Origin: Pseudomonadota bacterium | GTDB taxonomy: Bacteria; Pseudomonadota; Gammaproteobacteria; Burkholderiales; Gallionellaceae | Direction: 5' to 3' | Length of the DNA: 61,625 bases | Assembly (NCBI GenBank): GCA_021821945.1 | Contig: JAJZTF010000016.1 | Span: 1-61,625, forward strand | Shown: piece by piece, positions 37,098 to 45,738 of the stretch | Layout of the letters: each line of letters opens with the position of its first letter | How positions within the stretch are numbered: the stretch's first letter is position 1 | Notes under the pieces: model-generated | The model's database searches: none | Told to the model about the DNA's origin: nothing | Seen by the model: the letters and a program-made list of their open reading frames with translations, nothing else | Made by a program: the position numbers and the translations under genes

Positions 37098-38089
37098 CCC
37101 TGCCTGGTTTTCAGGTTCCGGTAGATTTCATCGCCCAGCATCAGGTATCCAGTGGTTGAAAGATGCGTCTCATTGGCGGGATAGAGATCGATGATTTTTG
37201 AATCTATCTTTTCACGCGTCAGCTTCAAGAGATTGGGCGCCTTGAATCTCTCTTCGGCCTTGTTCCAGAATTGCTTTTCAGGGTGGAGGTAGGAAGTGGT
37301 CTTGTTGGGTACGACCACCCATACGAGTTGGAATCCCTTCAGTCTGTCTTCGATGATCTGCATCTTGTCCAGTACGCTGTCTTCAAAATCGCCCGCCTGG
37401 TCGTCCGCGAGAAACAGCGCATCCCTGCAGCTCTTGTGGCTGAAGAGTTTGCAGCCGTCCCTGACCCTGTTCATGCGCACGTTGTTGCCCAGGTACCATG
37501 TGCTGAAATCGGGCCTGGCGGAGAGCTTCCCGTATTGCAGCGCGTGAAACTCGGTTTCGATGCCGACCGAAAATCTTCCGGAATAGTCTGAAGCATTGCG
37601 TACCATGAGGCGCGGGGGCGGTGCGACAGGAAGTTCCACGGTTGCGCGATAGTCCATCTTCTTGCAGCCAACCGAGCGGTTCAGGGTGTCCCTGAAATTG
37701 TGCTCGACGACCTCGATCGCGACATGGCGTCCCTTGAAACCCTTGCTGTGTAGCCAGGCCGAAAAATCTTCGCAGACATCGCGCATGCTCTCCCATGTCT
37801 CGGTGTGGACCTTGATGCCATTCTTGACCAGCACGCTCTGCCAGAGGTGAGGGATGGAGAAGCTGTCACCGATGACCAGCATGTCCGCTTCCTGCCATGG
37901 CGCATTCACGAGATATGCGGGATCGATCGCGGGTTGCTCCTTGGTCCAGCCAAAGAGTGATTCCGGGATCTTGCCCATGCGCGTCAGAGGGCCTGTGAAG
38001 CTTGCCAGCGGAAGGAAATAGAATCCGATCGCGCCGTAGACTGCGAGCAGTGCAAAAACGATGATGGAAAAAATCTTGGCTGGCTTCAT
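37091..38089 (-). CDS. AlgX/AlgJ-like SGNH-type acyltransferase partner protein
   Basis: 332 residues with one N-terminal membrane anchor (about 7-29), the rest periplasmic. The block DMLVIGDSFS near residue 75 resembles the nucleophile serine motif of AlgJ/AlgX, and the C-terminal LYPANETHLSTTGYLMLGDEIY resembles their catalytic DxH motif but has Glu in place of Asp. The gene follows an MBOAT acyltransferase by three bases, the usual pairing for O-acetylation of exported polysaccharide. Probably transfers acetyl groups onto the O-chain. Family assignment is from motif and context. Confidence 0.72.
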   Translation of the reverse strand: MKPAKIFSIIVFALLAVYGAIGFYFLPLASFTGPLTRMGKIPESLFGWTKEQPAIDPAYLVNAPWQEADMLVIGDSFSIPHLWQSVLVKNGIKVHTETWESMRDVCEDFSAWLHSKGFKGRHVAIEVVEHNFRDTLNRSVGCKKMDYRATVELPVAPPPRLMVRNASDYSGRFSVGIETEFHALQYGKLSARPDFSTWYLGNNVRMNRVRDGCKLFSHKSCRDALFLADDQAGDFEDSVLDKMQIIEDRLKGFQLVWVVVPNKTTSYLHPEKQFWNKAEERFKAPNLLKLTREKIDSKIIDLYPANETHLSTTGYLMLGDEIYRNLKTRQGQ

Positions 38090-38092
38090 CGT

Positions 38093-39583
38093 TCAGAACC
38101 TGAAATAGAGAAAAGGGCTGTAGCTGCCGAACTGGTCTATCGCCAGCGCCATGAAACACACCACGATAACGGACTGAAGCAGCGCAAGCGCAGCGTTCCC
38201 GCCAATGAATTTCAAGTGGCTGGAATTGGGAAGCAGCCAGACCCAGGCCAGTGAGGGAAGCAGCAGCCGGATCAGGTCGCGTCCCGACAGGTCGGTCGCA
38301 AGCAGAAGCTGTCCGTGCAGCACGGAATGAAATGCGATGGGGCGAGCATGGATGCCGAACATCGCTTCCAGCATGGTTCTTGCCTGGGCGATGCCCGTCG
38401 ATCTGAAAACGACCCAGCCCGCCACCACGGCGATGAAGGTGACCGCGCCGCCGAGCAGGGAGCCCATCCTGCCTGACGACTTGCCTGCCGTTGCATCGCG
38501 CCACAGGTTGTTGACGGTGAGATAGATCCCGTGCAGTGCACCCCATGCGACGAAAGTCCATCCCGCCCCATGCCAGAGTCCGCCCAGAAGCATCGTGATC
38601 ATCAGGTTTGCATAGCGGCGCAGCCTGCCCTTTCGGTTGCCGCCCAGCGGGATGTAGAGATAGTCGCGCAGAAAGCGGGAGAGCGTCATGTGCCAGCGCC
38701 GCCAGAAGTCGATGATGCTGGTTGCCTTGTAGGGGGAATCGAAATTGACCGGGAGCTTGATGTTGAACATCAGCGCTATCCCCAGCGCCATGTCGGTATA
38801 GCCGGAGAAGTCGAAGTAGAGCTGCAGGGTATAGGCCAAAGCGCCCGCCCATGCCTCATAGGTCGTCGGCAGGATGCCCAGTTCAGCGGCGTGGAACACG
38901 CCGTTGGCATAGGGTGCCAACGAATCCGCAAGCAGCGTCTTTTTGCAAAGACCCAGCGTGAAGAGCATCAATCCGTTTGCTACATGCTCCCAGTTCACCT
39001 TGTAGCTCGACGGATGCGCGAATTGCGGCATCATCTCCTTGTGGTGCAGAATCGGCCCTGCGATGAGGTGAGGGAAATAGGTGACGAAGAGCACATAGTG
39101 GATGAAGTTGTATTCCTTTACCTTGCCCTGATAGGTGTCGACGAGATAGGCGATCTGGGTGAAGGTGAAAAAGGAGATGCCAAGAGGCAGGATGATGCTG
39201 CCGATGTTCCAGTGCGTGCCGGCGATGTCGTTGAGATTGTCGACGAAGAAATGGGCGTATTTGTAATAGCCAAGCAGCAACAGATTGGCGCTGATCGCCA
39301 CGATCAGAAGCCGCCTTTTGCCAGCTCTGCCACTTCTGCTTTTCAGTCCGCGATCCTCAATCCCCAATCCTGTCTTGGCGATCCATGTCCCGAAGGCATA
39401 GTTGAAGACGATGGAGGCAAGCAGAAGACCGATGTAGGCCGGATTCCAGTAGGCATAGAAAAACAGCGAGGAGAGTGCAAGCCATCCGGAGGCATAGGCA
39501 TGGTTGATCCTTGCCAGGCGGAAAAAGCCGGTCAGCACGATGGGCAGATAGAAAAAAATGAAGGCGTAGGAGTTGAACAGCAT
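38093..39583 (-). CDS. MBOAT-family O-acyltransferase (AlgI-like)
   Basis: 496 residues, about eleven membrane helices. It moves acetyl groups from the cytoplasm across the membrane to a periplasmic partner. Family features are [17 protein letters not shown] at the start, [85 protein letters not shown] and [15 protein letters not shown] with the catalytic histidine. Around residue 92 a 15-residue polar stretch ([15 protein letters not shown]) is encoded by a GGATT/GAGGAT-type repeat. Paired with the SGNH-like gene downstream. Confidence 0.92.
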   Translation of the reverse strand: MLFNSYAFIFFYLPIVLTGFFRLARINHAYASGWLALSSLFFYAYWNPAYIGLLLASIVFNYAFGTWIAKTGLGIEDRGLKSRSGRAGKRRLLIVAISANLLLLGYYKYAHFFVDNLNDIAGTHWNIGSIILPLGISFFTFTQIAYLVDTYQGKVKEYNFIHYVLFVTYFPHLIAGPILHHKEMMPQFAHPSSYKVNWEHVANGLMLFTLGLCKKTLLADSLAPYANGVFHAAELGILPTTYEAWAGALAYTLQLYFDFSGYTDMALGIALMFNIKLPVNFDSPYKATSIIDFWRRWHMTLSRFLRDYLYIPLGGNRKGRLRRYANLMITMLLGGLWHGAGWTFVAWGALHGIYLTVNNLWRDATAGKSSGRMGSLLGGAVTFIAVVAGWVVFRSTGIAQARTMLEAMFGIHARPIAFHSVLHGQLLLATDLSGRDLIRLLLPSLAWVWLLPNSSHLKFIGGNAALALLQSVIVVCFMALAIDQFGSYSPFLYFRF

Positions 39584-39680
39584 CAGGCTATCAGCATGCT
39601 GGCATGCAGGATGGATTTCATCAAAGGCGCTTCAAAATCTGTTACGCTATTCTATCAGGTTATTGGGTCATGAACGGGCG

Positions 39681-40505
39681 ATGGCGACATATGCGGTAGG
39701 CGACATACAGGGCTGCTATACGGAATTTTCGCAGCTTCTGGAAAAGATCCGCTTCGATCAGTCCCGCGACAGGCTATGGCTGGTGGGGGACCTGGTCAAC
39801 AGGGGGCCGGGATCGCTGCAGGTTCTGCGCCTCATCAAGTCGCTGGGGAAAAGCGCGATCACCGTGCTCGGCAATCACGACCTGCATCTTCTGGCCGTCG
39901 CCAACGGCACGGGAAGGCTGCACAGGGGGGACACGCTGGACGGGATACTGAATGCTCCCGACCGCGAAGAGCTCCTCATCTGGCTGCGCAATCAGAGGCT
40001 CCTGCATGCGGAAGGGGATTACGTGATGGTGCACGCCGGGCTGTTGCCTGGCTGGAGTGTCGAACAGGCCGCAAGCCTCGCGCGTGAAGTGGAAGTCGAA
40101 TTGCGAGGCGAGAACCATGCCGAGTTCCTCGCGCACATGTATGGCAACCAGCCGGATGCCTGGAGCGATGAGCTTGCCGGATACTCAAGGCAGCGCGTGA
40201 TCACCAATGCGCTCACGAGGATGCGCATCTGCACGGCAAGCGGAAGGATGGAGTTCGACTTTAAGGCTGAAGTCCAGTCCATACCCCTGGGCTATCTTCC
40301 CTGGTTCGATGTGCCTGATCGCAAGAGCTCAGGATCCACCGTGATATTCGGGCACTGGTCCGCGCTGGGGCTGATGATGAGACAGGATGCGATTGCGCTC
40401 GACACGGGCTGCCTCTGGGGCGGGCCGCTGACCGCGATACGCCTCGAGGATCGCGAGGTGATCCAGGTGGAATGCGTGGACTCTTCGGTGGCAAGGCACT
40501 GGTGA
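39681..40505 (+). CDS. apaH: Bis(5'-nucleosyl)-tetraphosphatase, symmetrical
   Basis: Splits Ap4A into two ADP; affects stress alarmone levels and removal of Np4 RNA caps. 274 residues from the ATG at 39681 ([16 protein letters not shown]). The calcineurin-type metallophosphatase motifs are [38 protein letters not shown] and GHWSALGL. The frame is open upstream to 39573 but the GDIQG motif fixes the start. It overlaps waaA at the 3' end. Confidence 0.97.
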   Translation: MATYAVGDIQGCYTEFSQLLEKIRFDQSRDRLWLVGDLVNRGPGSLQVLRLIKSLGKSAITVLGNHDLHLLAVANGTGRLHRGDTLDGILNAPDREELLIWLRNQRLLHAEGDYVMVHAGLLPGWSVEQAASLAREVEVELRGENHAEFLAHMYGNQPDAWSDELAGYSRQRVITNALTRMRICTASGRMEFDFKAEVQSIPLGYLPWFDVPDRKSSGSTVIFGHWSALGLMMRQDAIALDTGCLWGGPLTAIRLEDREVIQVECVDSSVARHW

Positions 40506-41782
40506 ATATCATATATACCCTTTTCCTCTGGCTGCTGCTGCCGCTGATCCTTCTGCGCCTGGCATGGCGGTCGCGAAGACAGCCTGAATATCTGCATCAT
40601 GTCGGAGAGCGCTTCGGCTTCTACCCCGTATTTTCCGACAAACCCGTCATCTGGCTGCATGCGGTTTCGGTCGGCGAAACGCGGGCTGCGGCGAGCCTCG
40701 TCGCGGCCATACGGGAAGCCTATCCGGATCACCGGATACTGCTCACCCATACCACGCCGACAGGGCGGGAAACCAGCCGGCAGCTCTATGGCGAGAGCAT
40801 ATTGCGCGCCTATCTCCCGTACGACTATCCCTTTGCGGTGCGAAGATTCTTCCGCCATTTCAGGCCGGTCCTCTGCATCCTGATGGAGACCGAAATCTGG
40901 TTCAATCTGATCCGGGCGGGAAGGGAGGCGGGCGTGCCCATGCTCCTGATGAATGCGCGCATGTCCGAGAGATCGGCGAGGGGCTATGGGCGGATATCTG
41001 CCCTGACGAGAAAAGCCTTGGGCGGATTGTCTGCGGTTGCGGCCCAGGGAAAGGATGATGCGGACAGGCTTATGCGGCTGGGCGCGAAAAACGTGTCGGT
41101 GATGGGCAATCTGAAATTCGACATCTCTCCGCCTGACGGGATGCTCGGGCTGGGAGCCGAATTTCGCGAGCAGTTCGGCGGGAGGGCGGTCCTTCTGCTG
41201 GCCAGCACGAGGGAGGGCGAGGAAGCCATGATCCTCGATGCATGGGGGAAATGCGCGGTCGAAGCCTTGCTGGTCATCGTGCCGCGCCACCCGGAACGCT
41301 TCGGCGAGGTGGCGGACTTGCTGAAAAAGCGCGGCATCCGCCATCAGAGGAGGAGCGCAAACAGCCGGGTGCCGAACGAGGTTCAGGTCGTGCTGGGCGA
41401 TTCAATGGGCGAGATGTTCGCGTATTATGCCGCCTGCGATATCGCCTTCATCGGGGGAAGCCTGCTGCCCTTCGGGGGGCAGAATCTGATTGAGGCCTGT
41501 TCTGTCGGAAAACCCGTGCTGATCGGGCCGCACACCTACAATTTTTCCGATGCAACGAGGCTTGCCGTCGAGGCGGGCGCCGCCTTGCAGGTGAAGGACG
41601 CGGACGAATTGGTGCAGGAAGCGGCGCGCCTCTTGAAGGATAGGGACGAGATGGCGCTCATGGGAAGGCGGGGGCTTGCGTTCGTCGCATCCCACCGGGG
41701 TGCCACGGTCAGGGCGATGGACATCATCAGGCATGTTAAGATTGCATCTCTGCAGTCCAATCAACCCGACCTCAAAGGATGA
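40472..41782 (+). CDS. waaA: 3-deoxy-D-manno-octulosonic acid transferase
   Basis: Adds Kdo to lipid A precursor on the inner membrane. GT30 enzyme, 436 residues: an N-terminal membrane anchor ([18 protein letters not shown]), [56 protein letters not shown] and SLKFD-like NLKFDIS; the C-terminal site is [19 protein letters not shown]. Two starts are possible: ATG at 40472, or GTG at 40502 (NIIYTLFLW...) which overlaps the apaH stop as GTGA and fits the family N-terminus better. Confidence 0.96.
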   Translation: MRGLFGGKALVNIIYTLFLWLLLPLILLRLAWRSRRQPEYLHHVGERFGFYPVFSDKPVIWLHAVSVGETRAAASLVAAIREAYPDHRILLTHTTPTGRETSRQLYGESILRAYLPYDYPFAVRRFFRHFRPVLCILMETEIWFNLIRAGREAGVPMLLMNARMSERSARGYGRISALTRKALGGLSAVAAQGKDDADRLMRLGAKNVSVMGNLKFDISPPDGMLGLGAEFREQFGGRAVLLLASTREGEEAMILDAWGKCAVEALLVIVPRHPERFGEVADLLKKRGIRHQRRSANSRVPNEVQVVLGDSMGEMFAYYAACDIAFIGGSLLPFGGQNLIEACSVGKPVLIGPHTYNFSDATRLAVEAGAALQVKDADELVQEAARLLKDRDEMALMGRRGLAFVASHRGATVRAMDIIRHVKIASLQSNQPDLKG

Positions 41783-41785
41783 GAC

Positions 41786-42292
41786 ATGAATCAATTGCGC
41801 TTCGTTTTTGCATTGCTGTTGTCGTTGTTCCTGCAAACCTCCATGGCCGCTACGGACGCCCAGGGTATCGATTATGTCGACGTGGGACTGCAAATCGCCC
41901 GCATTCCCGTGCAGAGCGGGGTGAGCTTCGATGATGCGGTCGAGTCCTTGAAGCTCAGGGCCAACCAGCACAACCTGAAATTCGCAGGGGTCAGCAAGGT
42001 CTACAAGGAGATCGAGTCGCTGACCGGGAAGCCTGCGAAACGCACAGAGATATTCAGCTTCTGCGACGGGCTGACCGCAAACAAGATGCTCAATGCGGAT
42101 CCGCTGATGGTCGCCTTCATGCCGTGCCGCATTTCCATCCTGGAGGATGCCAAGGGCAAGCTCTGGGTGATCTCGATGATGATCGATCTCAAGATGCTGA
42201 AGGACATGCCAGAAGACACGCGCAAGAGCGCGGAAAGCGTGATGGCGTCGATGAAGGACATGATGGTCGCGGCGAGCAAGGGCGATCTCTGA
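41786..42292 (+). CDS. Exported DUF302 domain protein
   Basis: 168 residues. Signal peptide MNQLRFVFALLLSLFLQTSMA, then a DUF302-type domain with FCDGLTANKMLNADPLMVAFMPCRISILEDAKGKLWV; the two cysteines are typical of the family. DUF302 proteins are small periplasmic or cytoplasmic proteins of unknown role, often in sulfur- or metal-related contexts. It starts three bases after waaA and is followed within two bases by the Nudix gene. Confidence 0.83.
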   Translation: MNQLRFVFALLLSLFLQTSMAATDAQGIDYVDVGLQIARIPVQSGVSFDDAVESLKLRANQHNLKFAGVSKVYKEIESLTGKPAKRTEIFSFCDGLTANKMLNADPLMVAFMPCRISILEDAKGKLWVISMMIDLKMLKDMPEDTRKSAESVMASMKDMMVAASKGDL

Positions 42293-42294
42293 GT

Positions 42295-43233
42295 TTGGAA
42301 GAATCCAAGACAGTCGAAGTGGCGGCCGCTGTCCTGGAGCGCGCCGATGGCACCTTTCTTCTTGCGGAGCGGCCCCGTGGCAGGATATGGGCTGGCTACT
42401 GGGAATTTCCTGGCGGCAAGCTCGAGCCTTCGGAGACGCCGCGCGATGCGCTATGCCGGGAGCTTAAGGAGGAACTGGGGATCGAGGTCGTGACGGCCTA
42501 TCCCTGGATCACGCGCGTCTTCGTTTATCCGCATGCCAGGGTGCGGCTCAATTTCTTCAGGGTAGTCGAGTGGCGCGGGCAGTTGCATCCGCACGAGGGG
42601 CAGCAGTTCTCCTGGCAGCATGTCGGCGATGTCAGGGTGAACCCTCTTTTGCCCGCCAACGAGCCGGTGCTGCAAGCCCTGGCACTCCCAGATCTTTATG
42701 CGATCAGCAATGCCCAGGAACTGGGCGAGGCGGAATTTCTCCGAAGGCTGCAAAGAAGGCTTGATGAGGGCATGAAACTTCTCCAGATCCGGGAGAAGAA
42801 CATGTCAAGGGAGGCTCTTTTGAGGCTTGCCGGGCAGGCCGTATCCATGGCGCACGCTCATGGCGCCATGGTGATGATCAATGCGGATGTCGAGCTTGCG
42901 GATGAAGTCGGGGCGGATGGCGTACAGCTTTCGGCATCGCAGCTCGCCTCGATGAAGGAGCGTCCAGGCGTCCGCTATTGCTCGGCATCCTGTCACAACC
43001 TTGAGGAATTGCGCCGCGCGGAGGAGCTGGGTTGCGATTTTGCGCTGCTGAGTCCCGTTCTGCCGACCAGGAGTCATCCAGGGGCGGTTACCCTGGGATG
43101 GGACCGTTTCGGGAAGATAGTCGAAGGCTCTTCGATTCCGGTTTATGCGTTGGGCGGTCTGACGGGAGAAGACATGAAGACGGCATGGCAGCATGGCGCC
43201 CACGGAATCTCACTGCTCAGGGGTGCCTGGTAG
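42295..43233 (+). CDS. Nudix hydrolase fused to a ThiE-like domain
   Basis: 312 residues. The N-terminal 130 form a MutT-type domain with the Nudix box GGKLEPSETPRDALCRELKE then ELGI, able to cleave oxidised nucleotides such as 8-oxo-dGTP. The C-terminal 180 form a thiamine-phosphate-synthase-like barrel (KLLQIREKNMS, VMINADVELADEVGADGVQL, SPVLPTRSHPGAVTLGW, VYALGGL). Such MutT-ThiE fusions are known in proteobacteria. The start is set at a TTG two bases after the DUF302 stop, because no ATG precedes the Nudix domain; the open frame upstream lies in another gene. The 3' end overlaps yacG by 24 bases. Confidence 0.88.
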   Translation: MEESKTVEVAAAVLERADGTFLLAERPRGRIWAGYWEFPGGKLEPSETPRDALCRELKEELGIEVVTAYPWITRVFVYPHARVRLNFFRVVEWRGQLHPHEGQQFSWQHVGDVRVNPLLPANEPVLQALALPDLYAISNAQELGEAEFLRRLQRRLDEGMKLLQIREKNMSREALLRLAGQAVSMAHAHGAMVMINADVELADEVGADGVQLSASQLASMKERPGVRYCSASCHNLEELRRAEELGCDFALLSPVLPTRSHPGAVTLGWDRFGKIVEGSSIPVYALGGLTGEDMKTAWQHGAHGISLLRGAW

Positions 43234-43398
43234 GCCTTCCTCGTCGGATAGCGTTACGCGGAATTCCTCGTTCGCCCATTTTCCAAGATCCATCATCCTG
43301 CAGCGTTTGCAGCAGAACGGGCGGAACGGATTGCTTGCATCGTAGCGCGATTCCCCGCCGCAGTGCGGGCATGAGACGATCAGCGTTGCAGTGGTCAC
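43210..43398 (-). CDS. yacG: DNA gyrase inhibitor YacG (zinc-binding)
   Basis: 62 residues from a GTG at 43398 that overlaps the zapD stop as GTGA. The zinc ribbon reads CPHCGG...RPFCCKRCRMMDLGKWANEE; spacing C-x2-C-x15-C-x3-C and the RC.MDLG.W..E tail are the YacG signature. In E. coli the protein binds GyrB and blocks gyrase. It closes the minus-strand run pilC-pilD-coaE-zapD-yacG, the usual order in betaproteobacteria. A longer open frame in the same phase extends upstream but is a shadow of zapD. Confidence 0.93.
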   Translation of the reverse strand: MTTATLIVSCPHCGGESRYDASNPFRPFCCKRCRMMDLGKWANEEFRVTLSDEEGLPGTPEQ

Positions 43399-44159
43399 GA
43401 TGTGAGGGTGCAGAAAGTCAGTTCGAAAGGCACGTCGTGCTCGTATAAGGAGGACTTCGCCTCGAAGGTCGCCGAGATGAACCGGATGTTGATCGCATAC
43501 TTGTTTGCGCCAAGCTCCGGTATGCACGGGATGTCGCTGTCCAGGCTGATGCGCAATAGCAGCGCTGCGCGCCCGCCCTGCATCTGCTGGAATGCGCCGT
43601 GATGGGCGATGAAACTCATCCTTCTGCCGTTCTCCCTCAGCAGGTTCAGAAGGATATTGATTGCAACGCTGATCGGCAAAAGCGGGGAAAGCCACTCCTT
43701 CAGGTTGTTCCGCCGCACACCGGTTGGCTGCTGCTGCCAGTAATGATAGGAAGGGAGATCGAACTGGCAGGTTCCGCCCGGCATGCTGGCGCGCTGCTTG
43801 ATGCTCATCAGCCATTCGTTTTCGCGCAATACCGCGCCCACCTTGCCGGGCATCGCGAGCAGGTTGTTTGAAGATTGCTCGATCTCGCCGAGTATGTTGT
43901 CCAGCGCCTCTTCGGAGATGGCAGGATTGTTGTGCAGGGTGGCCAGCGCGCGCTTCTGTTTCTCGAGTTCCTGAAGCAGTTCGTTCTTGAGGTCCGGCCT
44001 GCATGCGACCTCGTGAAGCTCGAAAAGCGTCATCAGCGCGACATGGTGCTCTATGCTGAGATCGCAATTCAGGAAGTGATTCATGCGTGCGAACAAGTCC
44101 TCAAGGCGCAGCCAGGTGCGCACTTTTTCACTGTTGAGGGGAAATTCGTAGCTGATCAC
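43395..44159 (-). CDS. zapD: Cell division protein ZapD
   Basis: 254 residues. ZapD bundles FtsZ filaments at the division ring. The start MISYEFPLNSEKVRTWLRLEDLF is the family signature, followed by ELHEVACRPDLKNELLQELEKQ, the charged helices with REN EWLMSIKQRASMPGGTC-like stretch, and LPSYHYWQ. It lies between coaE and yacG, as in E. coli and most betaproteobacteria. It seems to have its own promoter in the 64-base spacer after coaE. Confidence 0.95.
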   Translation of the reverse strand: MISYEFPLNSEKVRTWLRLEDLFARMNHFLNCDLSIEHHVALMTLFELHEVACRPDLKNELLQELEKQKRALATLHNNPAISEEALDNILGEIEQSSNNLLAMPGKVGAVLRENEWLMSIKQRASMPGGTCQFDLPSYHYWQQQPTGVRRNNLKEWLSPLLPISVAINILLNLLRENGRRMSFIAHHGAFQQMQGGRAALLLRISLDSDIPCIPELGANKYAINIRFISATFEAKSSLYEHDVPFELTFCTLTS

Positions 44160-44199
44160 TTTTTTGTAAGTTGGGATTGAATGGCCGCCAAGTGTAGAA

Positions 44200-44227
44200 G
44201 ATATATTGAATGCAAGCCCGCCGTCAA
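44200..44227 (-). promoter_or_regulatory. Sigma-70-type promoter in front of zapD
   Basis: On the minus strand TTGACG (44227-44222), 16 bases, then TATATC (44205-44200). The -35 overlaps the stop codon of coaE. The predicted transcript would begin about 34 bases before the zapD ATG. It suggests zapD-yacG can be expressed apart from the pil/coaE genes. Confidence 0.45.
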
Positions 44228-44829
44228 ATGGTTGTCGCCAAATTTGCGTAGCGGCGATGCAGCGCTGCGACCCGCGGCTTCAATTCTTCGAGCGTGCCGT
44301 CGTTGCCGATGATGTCGTCGGCGCGCCTTGCGCGTTCCTCACGTGGCAACTGCAAAACCATGATGGCGCGGACCTCGCTTTCTGAAAGCGGGCTGCGCTG
44401 CATGACGCGCGAGACCTGGTTCTCTTCGGTGCTGTCTATCAGAAGGACCCGATCTGCAAGCTTCAGAAAGTCCGGGGATTCCAGCAGCAGCGGCGCCACC
44501 AGCATGTGGTATGGGGCAGGTTCCTGTAATCTTTCCTTGCAGGCTGCCAGTATCATGGGGTGCAGGATGCGTTCCAGCCTCTGTCTGGCCGATGCGTCCG
44601 CGATGATGGTTCCTCTCATCTTGCTCCGGTCCAATGCGCCCGAGGCGTCTATGAAACCTGCGCCGAAGGCCGAGAGGATGTCGGGGATCGCCTTTCCGTT
44701 TGGTCGTGTCAGTTCGTGCGAGATCGCGTCGGTGTCTATGATGGATGCGCCGAGTTCCCTGAAGAGTTCGGCGACTGTGCTCTTTCCGCTGCCTATTCCG
44801 CCCGTGAGTCCTATGCAGAGACGCCTCAC
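44224..44829 (-). CDS. coaE: Dephospho-CoA kinase
   Basis: Last step of coenzyme A synthesis. 201 residues. P-loop CIGLTGGIGSGKSTVAELF at the N-terminus, IDTDAISHELT, LDRSKMRGTIIAD region, HPMI and VLLIDSTEENQVSRVMQRS. It follows pilD by nine bases. The pil-coaE linkage is conserved in many proteobacteria. Confidence 0.97.
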   Translation of the reverse strand: MRRLCIGLTGGIGSGKSTVAELFRELGASIIDTDAISHELTRPNGKAIPDILSAFGAGFIDASGALDRSKMRGTIIADASARQRLERILHPMILAACKERLQEPAPYHMLVAPLLLESPDFLKLADRVLLIDSTEENQVSRVMQRSPLSESEVRAIMVLQLPREERARRADDIIGNDGTLEELKPRVAALHRRYANLATTI

Positions 44830-44838
44830 AGGGCGACC

Positions 44839-45705
44839 TCACTGCGCGAAAAGCTGAAGATAACGCTCCGTCAGCGCATGGCCCCAGAACAGGGCGATCA
44901 GGCCGCCCCCTGCGAGATAGGGGCCGAAGGGAATGGGTATGTCGCGGCCGCGCTTGATTGCAACGATCAGCGCAATGCCGACTGCAGCGCCGACCATCGA
45001 GGAAAGCACGATGATCAAGGGCAGCATCTGCCATCCCATCCATGCGCCCAGCGCCGAGAGCAGCTTGAAGTCTCCATAGCCCATGCCCTCCTTGCCGGTC
45101 ATGATCTTGAACAGCCAGTAAACCGCCCAGAGCGAGAGATAGCCGAATATCGCACCCAGCACCGCGTCGTGCAACGAAGCATAAGTGCTGCCGAGGTTCA
45201 GGATCAGGCCCGCCCAGATCAGCGGAAGCGTGATGCTGTCTGGCAGGAGCTGCGTGTCGTAGTCGATGACGGTCAATGCGAGCAGCGCCCAGATGAGCAG
45301 CATGGCGCCCCCCCCTGCCATGCCGAAACCGAAATGCCATGCGGCATATCCGCACAGTGCGCCGCTTGCGGCTTCGATCAAAGGATACCTCGGTGAGATC
45401 GCCGCGCCGCAGCCCCGGCATTTGCCGCGCAGCATGAGATAACTCAAGACCGGGATGTTCTCCATCGCGCCTATGGGATGGCCGCAATGCGGGCAGGCAG
45501 AGCGGGGCACCAGAAGGTTATACCGCTCGTGAGCCTCGGGCGCCTCGCCGCGCAATTCGGCACATTGCTGCTTCCAGCCCAGATCGAGCATTTTCGGCAG
45601 GCGATGGATCACCACGTTCAGAAAGCTGCCGACCAGAAGGCCCAGGACGGTGCAAACGCCGATGAAGGCCGCAGGCGTCGCCTGCATGAAATCGAGCAGG
45701 CTCAT
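44839..45705 (-). CDS. pilD: Type IV prepilin peptidase
   Basis: Membrane aspartyl protease that cuts and N-methylates type IV pilins and pseudopilins. 288 residues, about eight helices. The cytoplasmic zinc site has two pairs, SACPHCGH and GKCRGCGA. The catalytic aspartates are in TVIDYDTQLLPDSITLPL and GKEGMGYGDFKLLSALGAWMGW. The N-terminal GSFLNVVIHRLP stretch is typical. Other type IV pilus genes except pilC are not in the window. Confidence 0.96.
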   Translation of the reverse strand: MSLLDFMQATPAAFIGVCTVLGLLVGSFLNVVIHRLPKMLDLGWKQQCAELRGEAPEAHERYNLLVPRSACPHCGHPIGAMENIPVLSYLMLRGKCRGCGAAISPRYPLIEAASGALCGYAAWHFGFGMAGGGAMLLIWALLALTVIDYDTQLLPDSITLPLIWAGLILNLGSTYASLHDAVLGAIFGYLSLWAVYWLFKIMTGKEGMGYGDFKLLSALGAWMGWQMLPLIIVLSSMVGAAVGIALIVAIKRGRDIPIPFGPYLAGGGLIALFWGHALTERYLQLFAQ

Positions 45706-45738
45706 GAGGCGAGCGGCCCGAAAATATCGCGAGCTTTC

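Noticed and set aside
43399..44067. Upstream extension of the yacG frame
   Set aside because: The part before the GTG at 43398 is Arg-rich antisense-like sequence inside zapD; only the last 62 residues show the YacG zinc motif.
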